Positions 17,200 through 25,140 of a stretch of DNA of 64,000 bases are shown piece by piece. The stretch lies in contig NZ_VTHJ01000021.1 of the NCBI RefSeq assembly GCF_008386495.1, positions 1 through 64,000 on the forward strand. The letters are read 5' to 3'. This DNA is from Streptomyces tailanensis. GTDB lineage: Bacteria > Actinomycetota > Actinomycetes > Streptomycetales > Streptomycetaceae. The notes below the pieces were generated by a model. The model saw nothing but the letters and a program-made list of their open reading frames with translations. It did not search any database and was not told where the DNA came from. Positions within the stretch are counted from its first letter, which is position 1. The number at the start of each line of letters is the position of its first letter. Position numbers and translations under genes: made by a program.

Positions 17200-17445
17200 T
17201 TAAACGGTCAACCCTTGGGACACACCTTCTTCATCGGCATGAAATCTCCTCACGACGAGGGGCGTTGATGTGGGGCTACCTGATGTGACCGAATCCGGCG
17301 ACCCCTCGACCTGTTGGAAGAAACCCCCACGCAGGAACTCGTGACGCGGAACGGCAGACACGGCCTCCCGCCAAGGGTGGGTGCGCAGATGTCCGCTGTC
17401 GGTCAGCCGCTCGACGAGCCCTTCCCTAAGCTCCTTGTCGCTCAT
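17200..17445 (-). pseudogene. N-terminal fragment of a graspetide-type O-methyltransferase
   Basis: Reading from the ATG at 17445 (SDKELREGLVERLTDSG, then WREAVSAVPRHEFLRGGFF) matches the N-terminus of PIMT-like methyltransferases that accompany ATP-grasp peptide ligases in actinomycete omega-ester peptide (graspetide) clusters. After FFQQVEG similarity stops and an unrelated tail runs to a stop at about 82 residues; a full enzyme is roughly 370-400 residues. The ATG overlaps the stop of the upstream ATP-grasp fragment by the four bases ATGA, preserving the original operon junction. No SAM-binding motif remains, so it is a relic. Confidence 0.65.
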
Positions 17446-17545
17446 GCCCTCTTCCTCTCCAGGAGATCCACCGTGGCCGCCACCATCGGGAGCCCGGTCT
17501 CCGGTTCCAGCCACGCCCATTGCCCGGAGGGGTTGCATTCCAGAT
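17442..17545 (-). pseudogene. C-terminal tip of an ATP-grasp peptide ligase (graspetide maturase)
   Basis: The last ~32 codons read ECNPSGQWAWLEPETGLP and end DLLERKRA. The xxNPSGQWxWxExxTGLP signature is the C-terminal metal-binding/active-site strand of ATP-grasp ligases of graspetide pathways. Upstream the frame runs into transposase sequence, so about 90% of the gene is gone. The stop overlaps the methyltransferase ATG. Confidence 0.65.
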
Positions 17546-18121
17546 CGCCAGGCTGCGGAAGGTCGCGAGAGCCCGGGGCAGGCTGCCGGTGCGGGCGCGG
17601 CGGGTGTCCTCGCCGAAGGTCACGTCGCGGACGAAGTGCTGGGCCTCGATGGCCCATTGGCCGCGTACGCAGCGGGCGAGGACGGCGGTGCCGGCGATGT
17701 GGGACGGGGCGGTGGTGATGCCGAGTTCGGCATCCGCGTGGATCTTTCCGTCGCCGCGTCCGGTGGTGTACCGCTCGACGAGCAGGGCCCGGGTGGCGTG
17801 CGGGAAGTTCACCTGCCCCGGCGTGAGGGGCTGCACGCGCACGATGCGGATCTCGTGGCGGCCTGAGTTGGTCTCCTCGGTGCGGTGCACGGCGATGGCC
17901 GCGTTGGTGGTCTCGTCCCAGTCGAGCGCGTCCAGCTGGGTGAACAGGGCGGCACGGTTCTCCTTGACGGGGAAGAGGCCGAAGGCGCCGCGTGAGTGCA
18001 GGTAGTGGGCGTGGTCGGCGACGGTGTGCAGGGCGTCGGCGGTGACGATCGCGCCGGTGATGTCGGCGATCAGGTCGAGGGCGGTGGTGAAGTGCAGGGT
18101 CTCGTGCGGTTTGTGGCGCAT
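17546..18121 (-). pseudogene. ISAs1-family transposase, internal/C-terminal fragment
   Basis: The sequence from TGAIVTADALHT through HAHYLHSRGAF, LFPVKENRAALFTQL, CVRGQWAIEAQHFVRDVTF and GSLPRALATFRSLAIW follows the order of the ISAs1 DDE transposase catalytic core: Asp in ADALHT and Glu in the WAIE motif. The N-terminal part with the first Asp, and the last ~30 residues, are missing. It abuts the ATP-grasp fragment and presumably interrupted that gene. It cannot transpose itself. Confidence 0.8.
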
Positions 18122-18179
18122 ACGCGAGCATCACGCCCGGGTCGACCTGGGAGAGCGACTTCCAGGGCCGCTGCGGTTT

Positions 18180-18430
18180 GACCGCAGGTCGATGATCAGG
18201 CCTTTCAGGCGCTTGGTGCGCTCATGGCTGAGGACCGTCCAGCGCCCTGTCGAGCTCGGCCAGCTCGGTGGCGTAGGCGGCGTCCTCTCCGGCGTACCCG
18301 CAGAACCCGGAGATCCGCAAATAGCCCTGCCCGCCGGGGAGGTCCGCGTAGGTGATCCGCCCGTTGGCGAAGTCCTGGAGGTGCCGGGCGCCCTTGAGGT
18401 CGCGCTCCAACCACCAGCAGCCGCCGGCCG
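18180..18430 (-). pseudogene. S41-family peptidase fragment
   Basis: Two frames together give WWLERDLKGARHLQDFANGR, DLPGGQGYLRISGFCGYAGE, ATELAELDRALD and then, after a frame change near 18225, ERTKRLKGLIIDLRSN. LPGGxGYLRIxGF and GLIIDLR are typical of the actinomycete S41 (C-terminal processing peptidase) fold just ahead of the catalytic region. Both ends are missing, including the catalytic Ser/Lys region. Confidence 0.6.
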
Positions 18431-18646
18431 ATCTAGGCGTTCGGAGAGCCCTTCGCGGAGCGGCGCGAGCACCTCTCGCTCCCGTACGGTGAGGTCGGCG
18501 ATACGCGGATCGGGGCCGCCATGCCGTCCAGCGCACAGCCAGCCGTCGACCACGGTGCCCGCCGCGCGGGACGAGAACACGGTCCCGCCGGAGGAGAGCA
18601 GCCGCACCGAGTGGACCAACTCCTGCGGGGCGGCCGAGGGCCCCAA
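18431..18646 (-). pseudogene. NarL/LuxR-type response regulator fragment
   Basis: APQELVHSVRLLSSGGTVFS is the end of a receiver domain, and IADLTVREREVLAPLREGLS is the start of a LuxR helix-turn-helix. It stops at the first helix and runs straight into the S41 fragment. Only ~70 residues remain. Confidence 0.65.
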
Positions 18647-18686
18647 TGGCCCTCCGTGCTCCGGAGGGCCATCGCACGGTGCCGTG

Positions 18687-19604
18687 TCAGTCGCAGTCAG
18701 CCGCTGTCACCGGCCGGTCGTCTGCACGGATCGGTCCGGCGGGGAACCCCTCGTCGTCCAGCACGTCCGCGGTCGCGGAGATCTCGTACCCGCTGGAGGT
18801 GATCCGGCTTTTCTCGAAGCCCTGCCCCTTCCAGCCAAAGGTCGGGTCCTCGAAGTTCCCCGAGTCTATTACCTGCCACCTCTCGATGAAGAAGTTCGGC
18901 TGCGTGGTCACGGTGCGCATCTTTGGGACCCGCTCGAGGAAGCCCACGGTCTGCGGAGGTACCTGGATGTCGCGTGTCCTGCTCCGGCTCACCGACTGGC
19001 CGAAGGACCAGGAGTTGGTCACCTCGGCTGAACCTCCGATCCCCAACACGTCCTTGATGATCGAGAAGTCGAAGCTCGCCCCCACGCTGACGCTGTGGGT
19101 GATCTCGCTGGAGTTGGCGATGCTGAGGGTGTGGCCTTCCGCTGTCTGAACCTTGTCGCCGCAGTTGGGAACGTCCTCGCCGACCTGGACCGGTTCGCCG
19201 TTGAAGTCCTCGGTGTCGCTTACGGGGTACTCGCAGTAACCGTGGAACCTGTGAGTTTTGGGATCGCTGTCCCGAAACTCGGGTCGCCCGACCCCGTCGA
19301 GTGTGTCCTCGAACAACTCGCCGGTCTCGTCGTCCATGAACCAGAAGCTGAAGTCCCGAGAAGGCGTCGTGGAAGTGGGGCCGGGGCAGAGCTTGGCCAT
19401 CAGGGCGTCGGTGTCGAAGCTCTCGGCGTCCTTGAGCTGGAACGCCGGGGAGCCGTCCGAGGATGACTCCAGGGCCGCCATCGCGGCCGGCACAGCCAGG
19501 ACTCCTCCGGTCACGGCCATGGCCGCCCCCAGGCCAATGATGATCGTGCGCTTGCGCTTTGTGCCGCGGGCGTGCTTGTTGGAGCGGCGAAGCGATTCAG
19601 GCAT
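18687..19604 (-). CDS. secreted protein, possible aerolysin/ETX-MTX2-like beta pore former
   Basis: The start chosen has GGAGG eight bases upstream (305 residues). A basic N-terminus (KHARGTKRKRT) and a hydrophobic core ending AVPAAMAAL form a signal peptide. The mature protein carries four cysteines. The central part is a Ser/Thr-rich amphipathic stretch, SSEITHSVSVGASFDFS, then a Gly/Ile-rich linker, SAEVTNSWSFGQSVSRS and IQVPPQTVGFLERV. Alternating Ser/Thr strands ending in a VPP turn are a hallmark of the aerolysin/ETX-MTX2 pore-forming fold. This is pattern recognition, not a demonstrated homology. Upstream lie IS remnants and small ORFs; downstream lie gene fragments. Confidence 0.75.
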   Translation of the reverse strand: MPESLRRSNKHARGTKRKRTIIIGLGAAMAVTGGVLAVPAAMAALESSSDGSPAFQLKDAESFDTDALMAKLCPGPTSTTPSRDFSFWFMDDETGELFEDTLDGVGRPEFRDSDPKTHRFHGYCEYPVSDTEDFNGEPVQVGEDVPNCGDKVQTAEGHTLSIANSSEITHSVSVGASFDFSIIKDVLGIGGSAEVTNSWSFGQSVSRSRTRDIQVPPQTVGFLERVPKMRTVTTQPNFFIERWQVIDSGNFEDPTFGWKGQGFEKSRITSSGYEISATADVLDDEGFPAGPIRADDRPVTAADCD

Positions 19605-19761
19605 GACAAGTTCCTCCAAGGAAAAATCGTGTTGGTTACTCACCCGGCGGTCGCCCATTCCGCCTGCGGTTGACGTGCGGCGGGGCGGGTCGCCAGGGCT
19701 GCGCGACGCGCGCAGGGCCCCGGACGTCGAGGGGGTACCAGGGCGTACCGGGACGGTGCCC

Positions 19762-19809
19762 GGCCAGGCGCAGGCGTCCGGTCTCGGTCAGGGGTGCATT
19801 ACGGTATGA
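19762..19809 (-). mobile_element. short IS481-like transposase N-terminal remnant
   Basis: Sixteen codons read SYRNAPLTETGRLRLA, which resembles the conserved N-terminus of actinomycete IS481 transposases. The rest of the frame is not recognisable. Short, so only moderately supported. Confidence 0.4.
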
Positions 19810-19820
19810 GGGCCTTTCTG

Positions 19821-19922
19821 TCACCAGGTGGAGATGTCGCAATCCACACCGGGCCAGAAGGCCCTCACCCGTTTCAAGACCCTCCAGACGAGACCTTCGG
19901 CGCTTTTCCTCGCCGTCACCAC
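19821..19922 (-). CDS. hypothetical 33-residue cationic peptide, coupled to the preceding small ORF
   Basis: Starts at GTGGTGA, overlapping the TGA of the upstream 32-codon ORF. The product has an amphipathic basic segment (LVWRVLKRVRAFWPG) and ends VDCDISTW. No family recognised. It could instead be the second half of one gene broken by a frameshift. Short length makes chance coding possible. Confidence 0.22.
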   Translation of the reverse strand: MVTARKSAEGLVWRVLKRVRAFWPGVDCDISTW

Positions 19923-20014
19923 GCTGCTGGGAGGCGCCGCCCTGGTGGCTCCCCAGCTTTGTTGACGGCCGGAAGGCCGTCCTCGAGGGCGAAGAAGGTG
20001 TTGGTGCTTTCCAT
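19916..20014 (-). CDS. hypothetical 32-residue peptide ORF
   Basis: An ATG with GGAG eight bases upstream opens a frame starting MESTNTFFALEDGLPAVNKA. Its acidic, leader-like composition recalls RiPP leader peptides, but no core motif I know is present. It sits between IS remnants and the aerolysin-like gene on the same strand. Coding status is uncertain. Confidence 0.28.
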   Translation of the reverse strand: MESTNTFFALEDGLPAVNKAGEPPGRRLPAAW

Positions 20015-20110
20015 GCGTCTTACTCCTTGGATTCGGCCTTGTTGATCTTGCTTGGATGGCCGTGTCGGCATCCATAGGAGGCATACGTCATTGAAGCTTC
20101 TATCACTCAG

Positions 20111-21286
20111 TTGCCGGCCCTACTCCTTCGTCGCGGCCTGGAGACCGGGCGCACCTCGTGGACCGCCGTGCTGGACGCGATCCGCCTGAGGCCGGCCGAC
20201 GACGCCACCGCGGTGACCACCGCCCAGCTCCGTGACGTGGTCACCCGGCTCGTGCGGGCCGGACAGTGGCAGCCGGGCGACGCGGACATCCTCGTCGTGA
20301 TGGACTCCGGTTACGACGTCACCCGCCTCGCCTACGTCCTGGCGGATCTGCCCGTCGAGCTGGTCGGAAGGCTGCGCTCGGACCGGGTCATGCTCCGCAA
20401 CGCCGGCCCACGACGCTCCACCCCGCGCGGCGGGCAGCCCCGCAAGCACGGCGGCGTCCTCACCTTCTCCAAGCCGACCTCCTGGCACACCCCCGACCAG
20501 GCCACCGCCTGCGACACCACCCGCTACGGCACGGCCGAGGCCCTCGCCTGGGACCGGATGCACCCTTGCCTGACCGCACGCGGCCCCTGGCTGTCGGCCG
20601 CGAAGCTGGTCCTGGAACCGGTCTTCGAGGCCCAGTTCACCGAGGCGAGCTACGGATTCCGGCCCAAGCGGTCCGCGATCGACGCGTGCGAGGCCGTGCG
20701 CGCTGCGGCGAACCAACGGCGGGAATGGGTCTTCGAGGCCGACATCCGGAACTGCTTCGGCATGATCGACCACGACGCGCTCATGGCCCAGGTGCCCCGG
20801 CATGTCGTGGACCGACCGATGCTGAAACTGATCCGGACCTGGCTGCGGAGGGGAGTCCCGGAGGGCGGGGTGCCCTCCCCGACCGGGGCGGGCACCCCAC
20901 AGGGCTCACCGATTTCCCCGCTGCCGGCCAACATCGCCCTGCACGTCCTCGACGAGGCATGGCAGGACGAGGGCCGCCGGCTGGGGGTGTTGGTGAGGTA
21001 CTGCGACGACTTCGTGGTCCTGTCGCCGACCAGACAACGGGCCGAGCAGGCCCAGCAGTTAATGCGCCACGCGGCGGAAGTGCACCACACCGGCATGGCT
21101 GCCTCGGACTCTCAGGCGCACATGGCAGGCAGTGAGATCCTCGTCGGCCTGGCCGACGAACTCCTCGCCGTATGGGACGGGAAGCCGGCGTGGGGATACG
21201 GCGGCACGGCCGACGTGGTGTCCTACGCCCAGCGGAACGGGGTCCCTGTGCGCGTGTTGTGGCCGGAGGGGGCAACGCGTGAGTAG
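20111..21286 (+). pseudogene. three-part chimeric ORF: transposase fragment + group II intron reverse transcriptase fragment + Rossmann/SLOG-like C-terminus
   Basis: One open frame of 391 codons joins three unrelated pieces. Codons ~1-160 (LPALLLRRGLETGRTSWTA-like start, QWQPGDADILVVMDSGYD, PVELVGRLRSDRVM) are the middle of a streptomycete DDE transposase. Codons ~162-320 (LVLEPVFEAQF, SYGFRPKRSAIDA, DIRNCFGMIDHDAL, GTPQGSPISPLPANI, YCDDFVVLS) are a group II intron reverse transcriptase with the catalytic YxDD, lacking its N-terminus, maturase and HNH parts. Codons ~338-391 (LADELLAVWDGKP, GYGGTADVVSYAQ) are the C-terminus of a SLOG/Rossmann-type nucleotide-binding protein. A TTA codon lies at 21059. 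Probably a recombination product; expression is unknown. Confidence 0.75.
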
Positions 21287-21497
21287 GCAACTTCATACGC
21301 CATCGGACCCTGCACAGCGCCTCTTTGAGTACGCTCAGCACGACTCTGGAGCACAGCCAAGATGGTGGGACAGGCCGCCTGACCGGTTCCACCACACGGT
21401 GGCGTACCGCTGTGAAGCCACCTATCTACCACCGGAACACATGTCCCACCCGTTCCTATCCTCAAAAGTCGAGGCGGGGCCGGCCTGGTTACAGTAA
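21279..21497 (+). CDS. hypothetical 72-residue protein
   Basis: A GTG with GGAGGGGG six bases upstream overlaps the end of the chimeric ORF by eight bases. The product begins SRQLHTPSDPAQRLFEYAQ and is polar, with DRPPDRFHHTVAYRC. No family recognised. Its penultimate sense codon is TTA, so translation may depend on bldA. It ends two bases before the next gene, suggesting an operon with it. Confidence 0.42.
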   Translation: MSRQLHTPSDPAQRLFEYAQHDSGAQPRWWDRPPDRFHHTVAYRCEATYLPPEHMSHPFLSSKVEAGPAWLQ

Positions 21498-21499
21498 GT

Positions 21500-22063
21500 G
21501 TGGAATCGAAGAAAGAGCATCGAATCGGGGGCCTCAACGAGTTGTCCACTCCACCTGCACCCTTCTCGCCCCAAGGGGCAAATTCGACCAATCCTCCCAT
21601 CCCACCTCAAGGTGGAAATCCCGGCACTGTTGGCACAGGCCCGACGCCAGGAGGAGCTCCGGCCTCTGGGTACACACCTTTACAGAAGCTTGGCACGTGG
21701 TTCATGTGCGCAGTTGTTTTCGCCGTCCTTCCACCGATTGCACAGCTAGTCCAAGAGACTTCTCTCAAGAATCACCAGGCTCCGGGCTTCTTCGAATTTT
21801 GCGCCCGAGCCGACTTGTACATTGTATGCATGGGACTAGCAGCTTCGGCGATCGCGCAAGCACATATGCGGGCCAAGAATGTCCCTCTATTCTGGACGCT
21901 CCTGAACGTCGCCGTCCTACTGTTTGCAACATTTCTTGCCGCCGGCGCAGACGACAAGAATATTGACTCCGCAGTGCTCGGTCGAAATTCATTCTTCTTG
22001 CTCATCATCACACTGCTAAGTGCCGGATTTACGACATATCTCAGCGAGCGGGAGCCAGTGTGA
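21500..22063 (+). CDS. four-TM membrane protein of unknown function
   Basis: 187 residues from a GTG. The first ~58 residues are a Pro/Gly/Asn-rich soluble tail. Four hydrophobic helices follow: about 66-86 (TWFMCAVVFAVLPPIAQLV), 107-125 (LYIVCMGLAASAIAQ), 131-152 (VPLFWTLLNVAVLLFATFLA) and 162-182 (FFLLIITLLSAGF). Codon 61 is TTA (21680). Base composition is visibly less G+C-rich than the flanks, and codon use includes AAT, ATT and AGA-like rarities, pointing to transfer. It is coupled to the next gene by a TGATG overlap. No known domain; a resemblance to SLATT-type membrane effectors is only suggested by layout. Confidence 0.68.
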   Translation: MESKKEHRIGGLNELSTPPAPFSPQGANSTNPPIPPQGGNPGTVGTGPTPGGAPASGYTPLQKLGTWFMCAVVFAVLPPIAQLVQETSLKNHQAPGFFEFCARADLYIVCMGLAASAIAQAHMRAKNVPLFWTLLNVAVLLFATFLAAGADDKNIDSAVLGRNSFFLLIITLLSAGFTTYLSEREPV

Positions 22064-22209
22064 TGGATGCCGAGCTCATTACCACCCTGATTACTGTGGC
22101 TCTTGGGGCGGCTACGGCTATTGGCGCAACGGTCACTCTCCTCCATGAACGCGGTCTGGAAATTCTAAAGATCATTCGGTCTGCGATGAGGCGGAATAGC
22201 AGGAAGTGA
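22063..22209 (+). CDS. 48-residue single-TM peptide coupled to the four-TM gene
   Basis: The ATG shares its A with the upstream TGA (TGATG), a strong sign of translational coupling. The product MDAELITTLITVALGAATAI continues into a membrane helix and ends in a basic tail (AMRRNSRK). Same lower-GC composition as its partner. Function unknown. Confidence 0.55.
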   Translation: MDAELITTLITVALGAATAIGATVTLLHERGLEILKIIRSAMRRNSRK

Positions 22210-22348
22210 TGAAGCCGTAGTCGTGATCGACGTGGCTTCCACGATGGGGCCCACGCATTCCCGGTGGCAGCTTGCCTCACCAGCAAGAGAAACAGTGCCT
22301 GCCACCCAAAACGAGCGGCAGGCACTGGAATGCAACACAGATGGCTTG

Positions 22349-24031
22349 TCAAGCCATCGTCCACCAAACCGTCGTGTCCCCCGGCAGCTTCGCCTCATCG
22401 TCCACCACAGTCAGCTCGCCGCTCGCGATCAGGACACGGCCGTACGTCGGGATCCGGACCGCCTCGCCCGTGGTGTTCGCGACGCAGACGAAGTCGCCGC
22501 GGCGGAAGGTGAGGACGCCCTTCGGGGACTTCAGCCATTCCACCGAGTCGCCCGCGCCGAGGTTCGGCTGTTCCCGCCGTACCGCAAGCGCACTGCGGTA
22601 GAGCTCCAGGGTTGAGGTCGGCTCGCCCGTCTGGGACTCCACGCTCAGGTCGGCCCATTCCGGGGGCTGCGGGAGCCAGGAGCCGCCCGGGCCGAAGCCG
22701 TACGACGAGCCTGTACGGGTCCAGGGGATCGGGACCCGGCAGCCGTCGCGGAAGCCGTCCTGGCCGGCGCCGCGGAAGTACGCGGGGTCCTGGCGGACCT
22801 CGTCCGGCAGGTCGACTACGTCCGGCAGGCCCAACTCCTCGCCCTGGTAGACATACGCCGAACCCGGGAGCGCCAGCATCAGCAGTGAGGCGGCGCGGGC
22901 GCGGCGCAGGCCCAGTTCGCGGTCTCCGGCCAGGCGGATCTGGGTGCCGAGGCCCGGCTCGTTCGCGAAGCGCGTGGCGTGCCTCGTCACATCGTGGTTC
23001 GACAACACCCACGTCGCGGGGGCGTTCACCGGGCGCATGGCGTCCAGAGTGCGGTCGATGACGACGCGCAGCTCGGCCGCGTCCCACTCCGTGCTCAGGT
23101 ACTGGAAGTTGAAGGCCTGGTGGAGTTCGTCGGGGCGGACGTAGTTCGCCGTGCGTTCGATCGTCGGGGTCCAGGCTTCCGCCACGAAGATGCGGTCTCC
23201 CGCGTACTCGTCCAGCACCAGGCGCCATTCGCGGTAGATCTCGTGCACGCCGTCCTGGTCGAAGAACGGCATGACATCGTTGCCCAGCAGCTTCAGCTGG
23301 TCGTGGGCGCCCAGGTCGGGGAGGCCGTCCGCCTTCACCAGGCCGTGGGCCACGTCGATGCGGAAACCGTCCACGCCCATGTCCAGCCAGAAGCGGAGGA
23401 TGGAGCGGAACTCGTCGCCCACCGCCGGGTGTTCCCAGTTGAAGTCGGGCTGTTCGGGCGCGAAGAGGTGCAGGTACCAGTCCCCCGGCGTGCCGTCCGG
23501 TTCCGTCACTCGGGTCCATGCCGGGCCGCCGAAAATCGACTCCCAGTCGTTCGGGGGGAGTTCGCCGTCGACACCCTTGCCCGGGCGGAAGTGGTAGCGC
23601 TCCCTCAGCGGCGAGCCAGGGCCCTCCGCCACCGCCCTCTTGAACCACTCGTGCTGGTCCGAGGAGTGGTTCGGGACCAGGTCGACGATGATCCTCAGGC
23701 CCAGGTCGTGGGCGTCGCGGATCAGTGCGTCGGCGTCCAGCAGGTTGCCGAACATGGGGTCGACGGCGCGGTAGTCGGCCACGTCGTAGCCGGCGTCCGC
23801 CTGCGGGGAGGCGTAGAAGGGCGACAGCCAGACCGCGTCGACGCCCAGATCACGCAGATACGGGAGTCGGGAACGTACGCCCTCCAGGTCGCCCATGCCG
23901 TCGCCGTTGCTGTCGGCGAAGCTGCGCGGATAGACCTGGTAGATCACCGCGTCGCGCCACCAGTCGCGGCGGGAGGCGACGGTGGCGAGAGCGGAGTTGT
24001 CGGCCGGGTCGGTGGCGGAGTGCTGGCTCAT
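22349..24031 (-). CDS. aglA: alpha-glucosidase, GH13 (maltodextrin hydrolase)
   Basis: 560 residues from the ATG preceded by AAGGAC at four bases; longer starts lack a ribosome site. DWWRDAVIYQVYPRSFADS opens the GH13 oligo-1,6-/alpha-glucosidase barrel. Conserved regions are IIVDLVPNHSSD, GFRIDVAHGL (nucleophile Asp), FVAEAWTP (acid Glu) and VLSNHDVTRH. There is no signal peptide, so it acts in the cytoplasm on imported maltodextrins, releasing glucose. It is the last gene of the malE-malF-malG-aglA series on this strand, as in S. coelicolor, and a hairpin separates it from malG. Confidence 0.93.
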   Translation of the reverse strand: MSQHSATDPADNSALATVASRRDWWRDAVIYQVYPRSFADSNGDGMGDLEGVRSRLPYLRDLGVDAVWLSPFYASPQADAGYDVADYRAVDPMFGNLLDADALIRDAHDLGLRIIVDLVPNHSSDQHEWFKRAVAEGPGSPLRERYHFRPGKGVDGELPPNDWESIFGGPAWTRVTEPDGTPGDWYLHLFAPEQPDFNWEHPAVGDEFRSILRFWLDMGVDGFRIDVAHGLVKADGLPDLGAHDQLKLLGNDVMPFFDQDGVHEIYREWRLVLDEYAGDRIFVAEAWTPTIERTANYVRPDELHQAFNFQYLSTEWDAAELRVVIDRTLDAMRPVNAPATWVLSNHDVTRHATRFANEPGLGTQIRLAGDRELGLRRARAASLLMLALPGSAYVYQGEELGLPDVVDLPDEVRQDPAYFRGAGQDGFRDGCRVPIPWTRTGSSYGFGPGGSWLPQPPEWADLSVESQTGEPTSTLELYRSALAVRREQPNLGAGDSVEWLKSPKGVLTFRRGDFVCVANTTGEAVRIPTYGRVLIASGELTVVDDEAKLPGDTTVWWTMA

Positions 24032-24100
24032 GACGTCCTTGGTACGTAAGGGAGTTCGTAACGGAGTTGGGGTCATCAAAAGTCTCGGATCGGTTGACGA

Positions 24101-24162
24101 GGCGGCCGCGGTGACAGCGGGGTCTGGGGGTCCCCCCTCTGAGGGAGGACACCGCGGCCGCC
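24101..24162. terminator. hairpin between malG and aglA
   Basis: Perfect 13-base arms GGCGGCCGCGGTG and CACCGCGGCCGCC surround a loop containing GGGGGTCCCCCC, itself palindromic. It is probably an attenuating or RNA-stabilising structure that lowers aglA expression relative to mal transport. Confidence 0.55.
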
Positions 24163-24206
24163 ACCCGTACGGCAAGGCGTACGGGAGTCTGTTTCCAGAA
24201 GGGCCG

Positions 24207-25127
24207 TCAGCCCTTCGTGCCGCCCGCCGTCAGGCCCGTCACCAAGTTCTTCTGCACCACGTAGAAGAACGCGGAGACGGGAATCGCGACCAGGACCGCG
24301 GTGGCGGCCATGAGGTTGCGCTGGGCGTCGTGCTCGCTGACGAAGCTCTGCAGGCCGACCGCGAAGGTGTACTTCGTGTCCGACAGCATGAATGTCGAGG
24401 CGAAGGCGACCTCCCCGAACGCGGTGATGAAGCTGTAGAACGCGGCGACCGCCAGTCCCGGCTTGGCGAGCGGCAGGATCAGCCGCGCGAACGTGCCGAA
24501 GGGGGTCAGCCCGTCGACGCGTCCGGCCTCGTCGATCTCGAACGGGATCGTGTCGAAGTAACCCTTGAGCAGCCAGGCGCAGTACGGCACGGCCGTCGAG
24601 CAGTAGACGAGGATGAGACCAAGGTAGCTGTCGATGAGCTGGAGTTCGGAGAGAATCTCGTACATCGGCACCATCAGTACGGCTACCGGGAACATCTGTG
24701 TGACCAGCAGTACCCACATGAACTTCCGGTAACCCGGGAAGCGCATGCGGGAGACCGCGTAACCGGTTGTGGCGGCGATCAGTACGCCGATGACCGTGGT
24801 GCCGAGCGAGACTACGAGCGTGCTGACCAGCCAGTCGAAGAACGACGTCTTCTGGAGCACGAACGTGTAGTTGTCGAACGTCATCTTGCCGAAGATGCGC
24901 TCGGGGTGGAGGTAGTCGTCCTTGTCCGGGCCGAGGGACAGGTAGACCAGCCAGCCGATCGGGAAGAGCGCGACCAGGCTCGCCCCGGTGAGGATCGCGT
25001 GGGAGACGAAGGCGCCCGCGAAGCCGACCTCGCCCCGCCGCCGCTGCCCGCGGGGCGCGGCCGGGCCCGGGTCCGCGGTCGTACGGCGGCCCGCCGAAGC
25101 CTTGGTCTCAACAGTGGTCGTACTCAT
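24207..25127 (-). CDS. malG: maltose/maltodextrin ABC transporter permease MalG
   Basis: 306 residues from the ATG with CAGGAG five bases upstream. A six-helix MalG-type permease: hydrophobic spans begin at AILTGASLVALFPIGWLVYL and include TLVVSLGTTVIGVLIAATTGY. The cytoplasmic EAA loop DEAGRVDGLTPFGTFARLILPLAKPG contacts the ATPase subunit. No ATPase gene is in this cluster; Streptomyces use the shared MsiK encoded elsewhere. The gene begins 14 bases after malF. Confidence 0.93.
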   Translation of the reverse strand: MSTTTVETKASAGRRTTADPGPAAPRGQRRRGEVGFAGAFVSHAILTGASLVALFPIGWLVYLSLGPDKDDYLHPERIFGKMTFDNYTFVLQKTSFFDWLVSTLVVSLGTTVIGVLIAATTGYAVSRMRFPGYRKFMWVLLVTQMFPVAVLMVPMYEILSELQLIDSYLGLILVYCSTAVPYCAWLLKGYFDTIPFEIDEAGRVDGLTPFGTFARLILPLAKPGLAVAAFYSFITAFGEVAFASTFMLSDTKYTFAVGLQSFVSEHDAQRNLMAATAVLVAIPVSAFFYVVQKNLVTGLTAGGTKG

Positions 25128-25140
25128 GGTGGCTCCTGCC

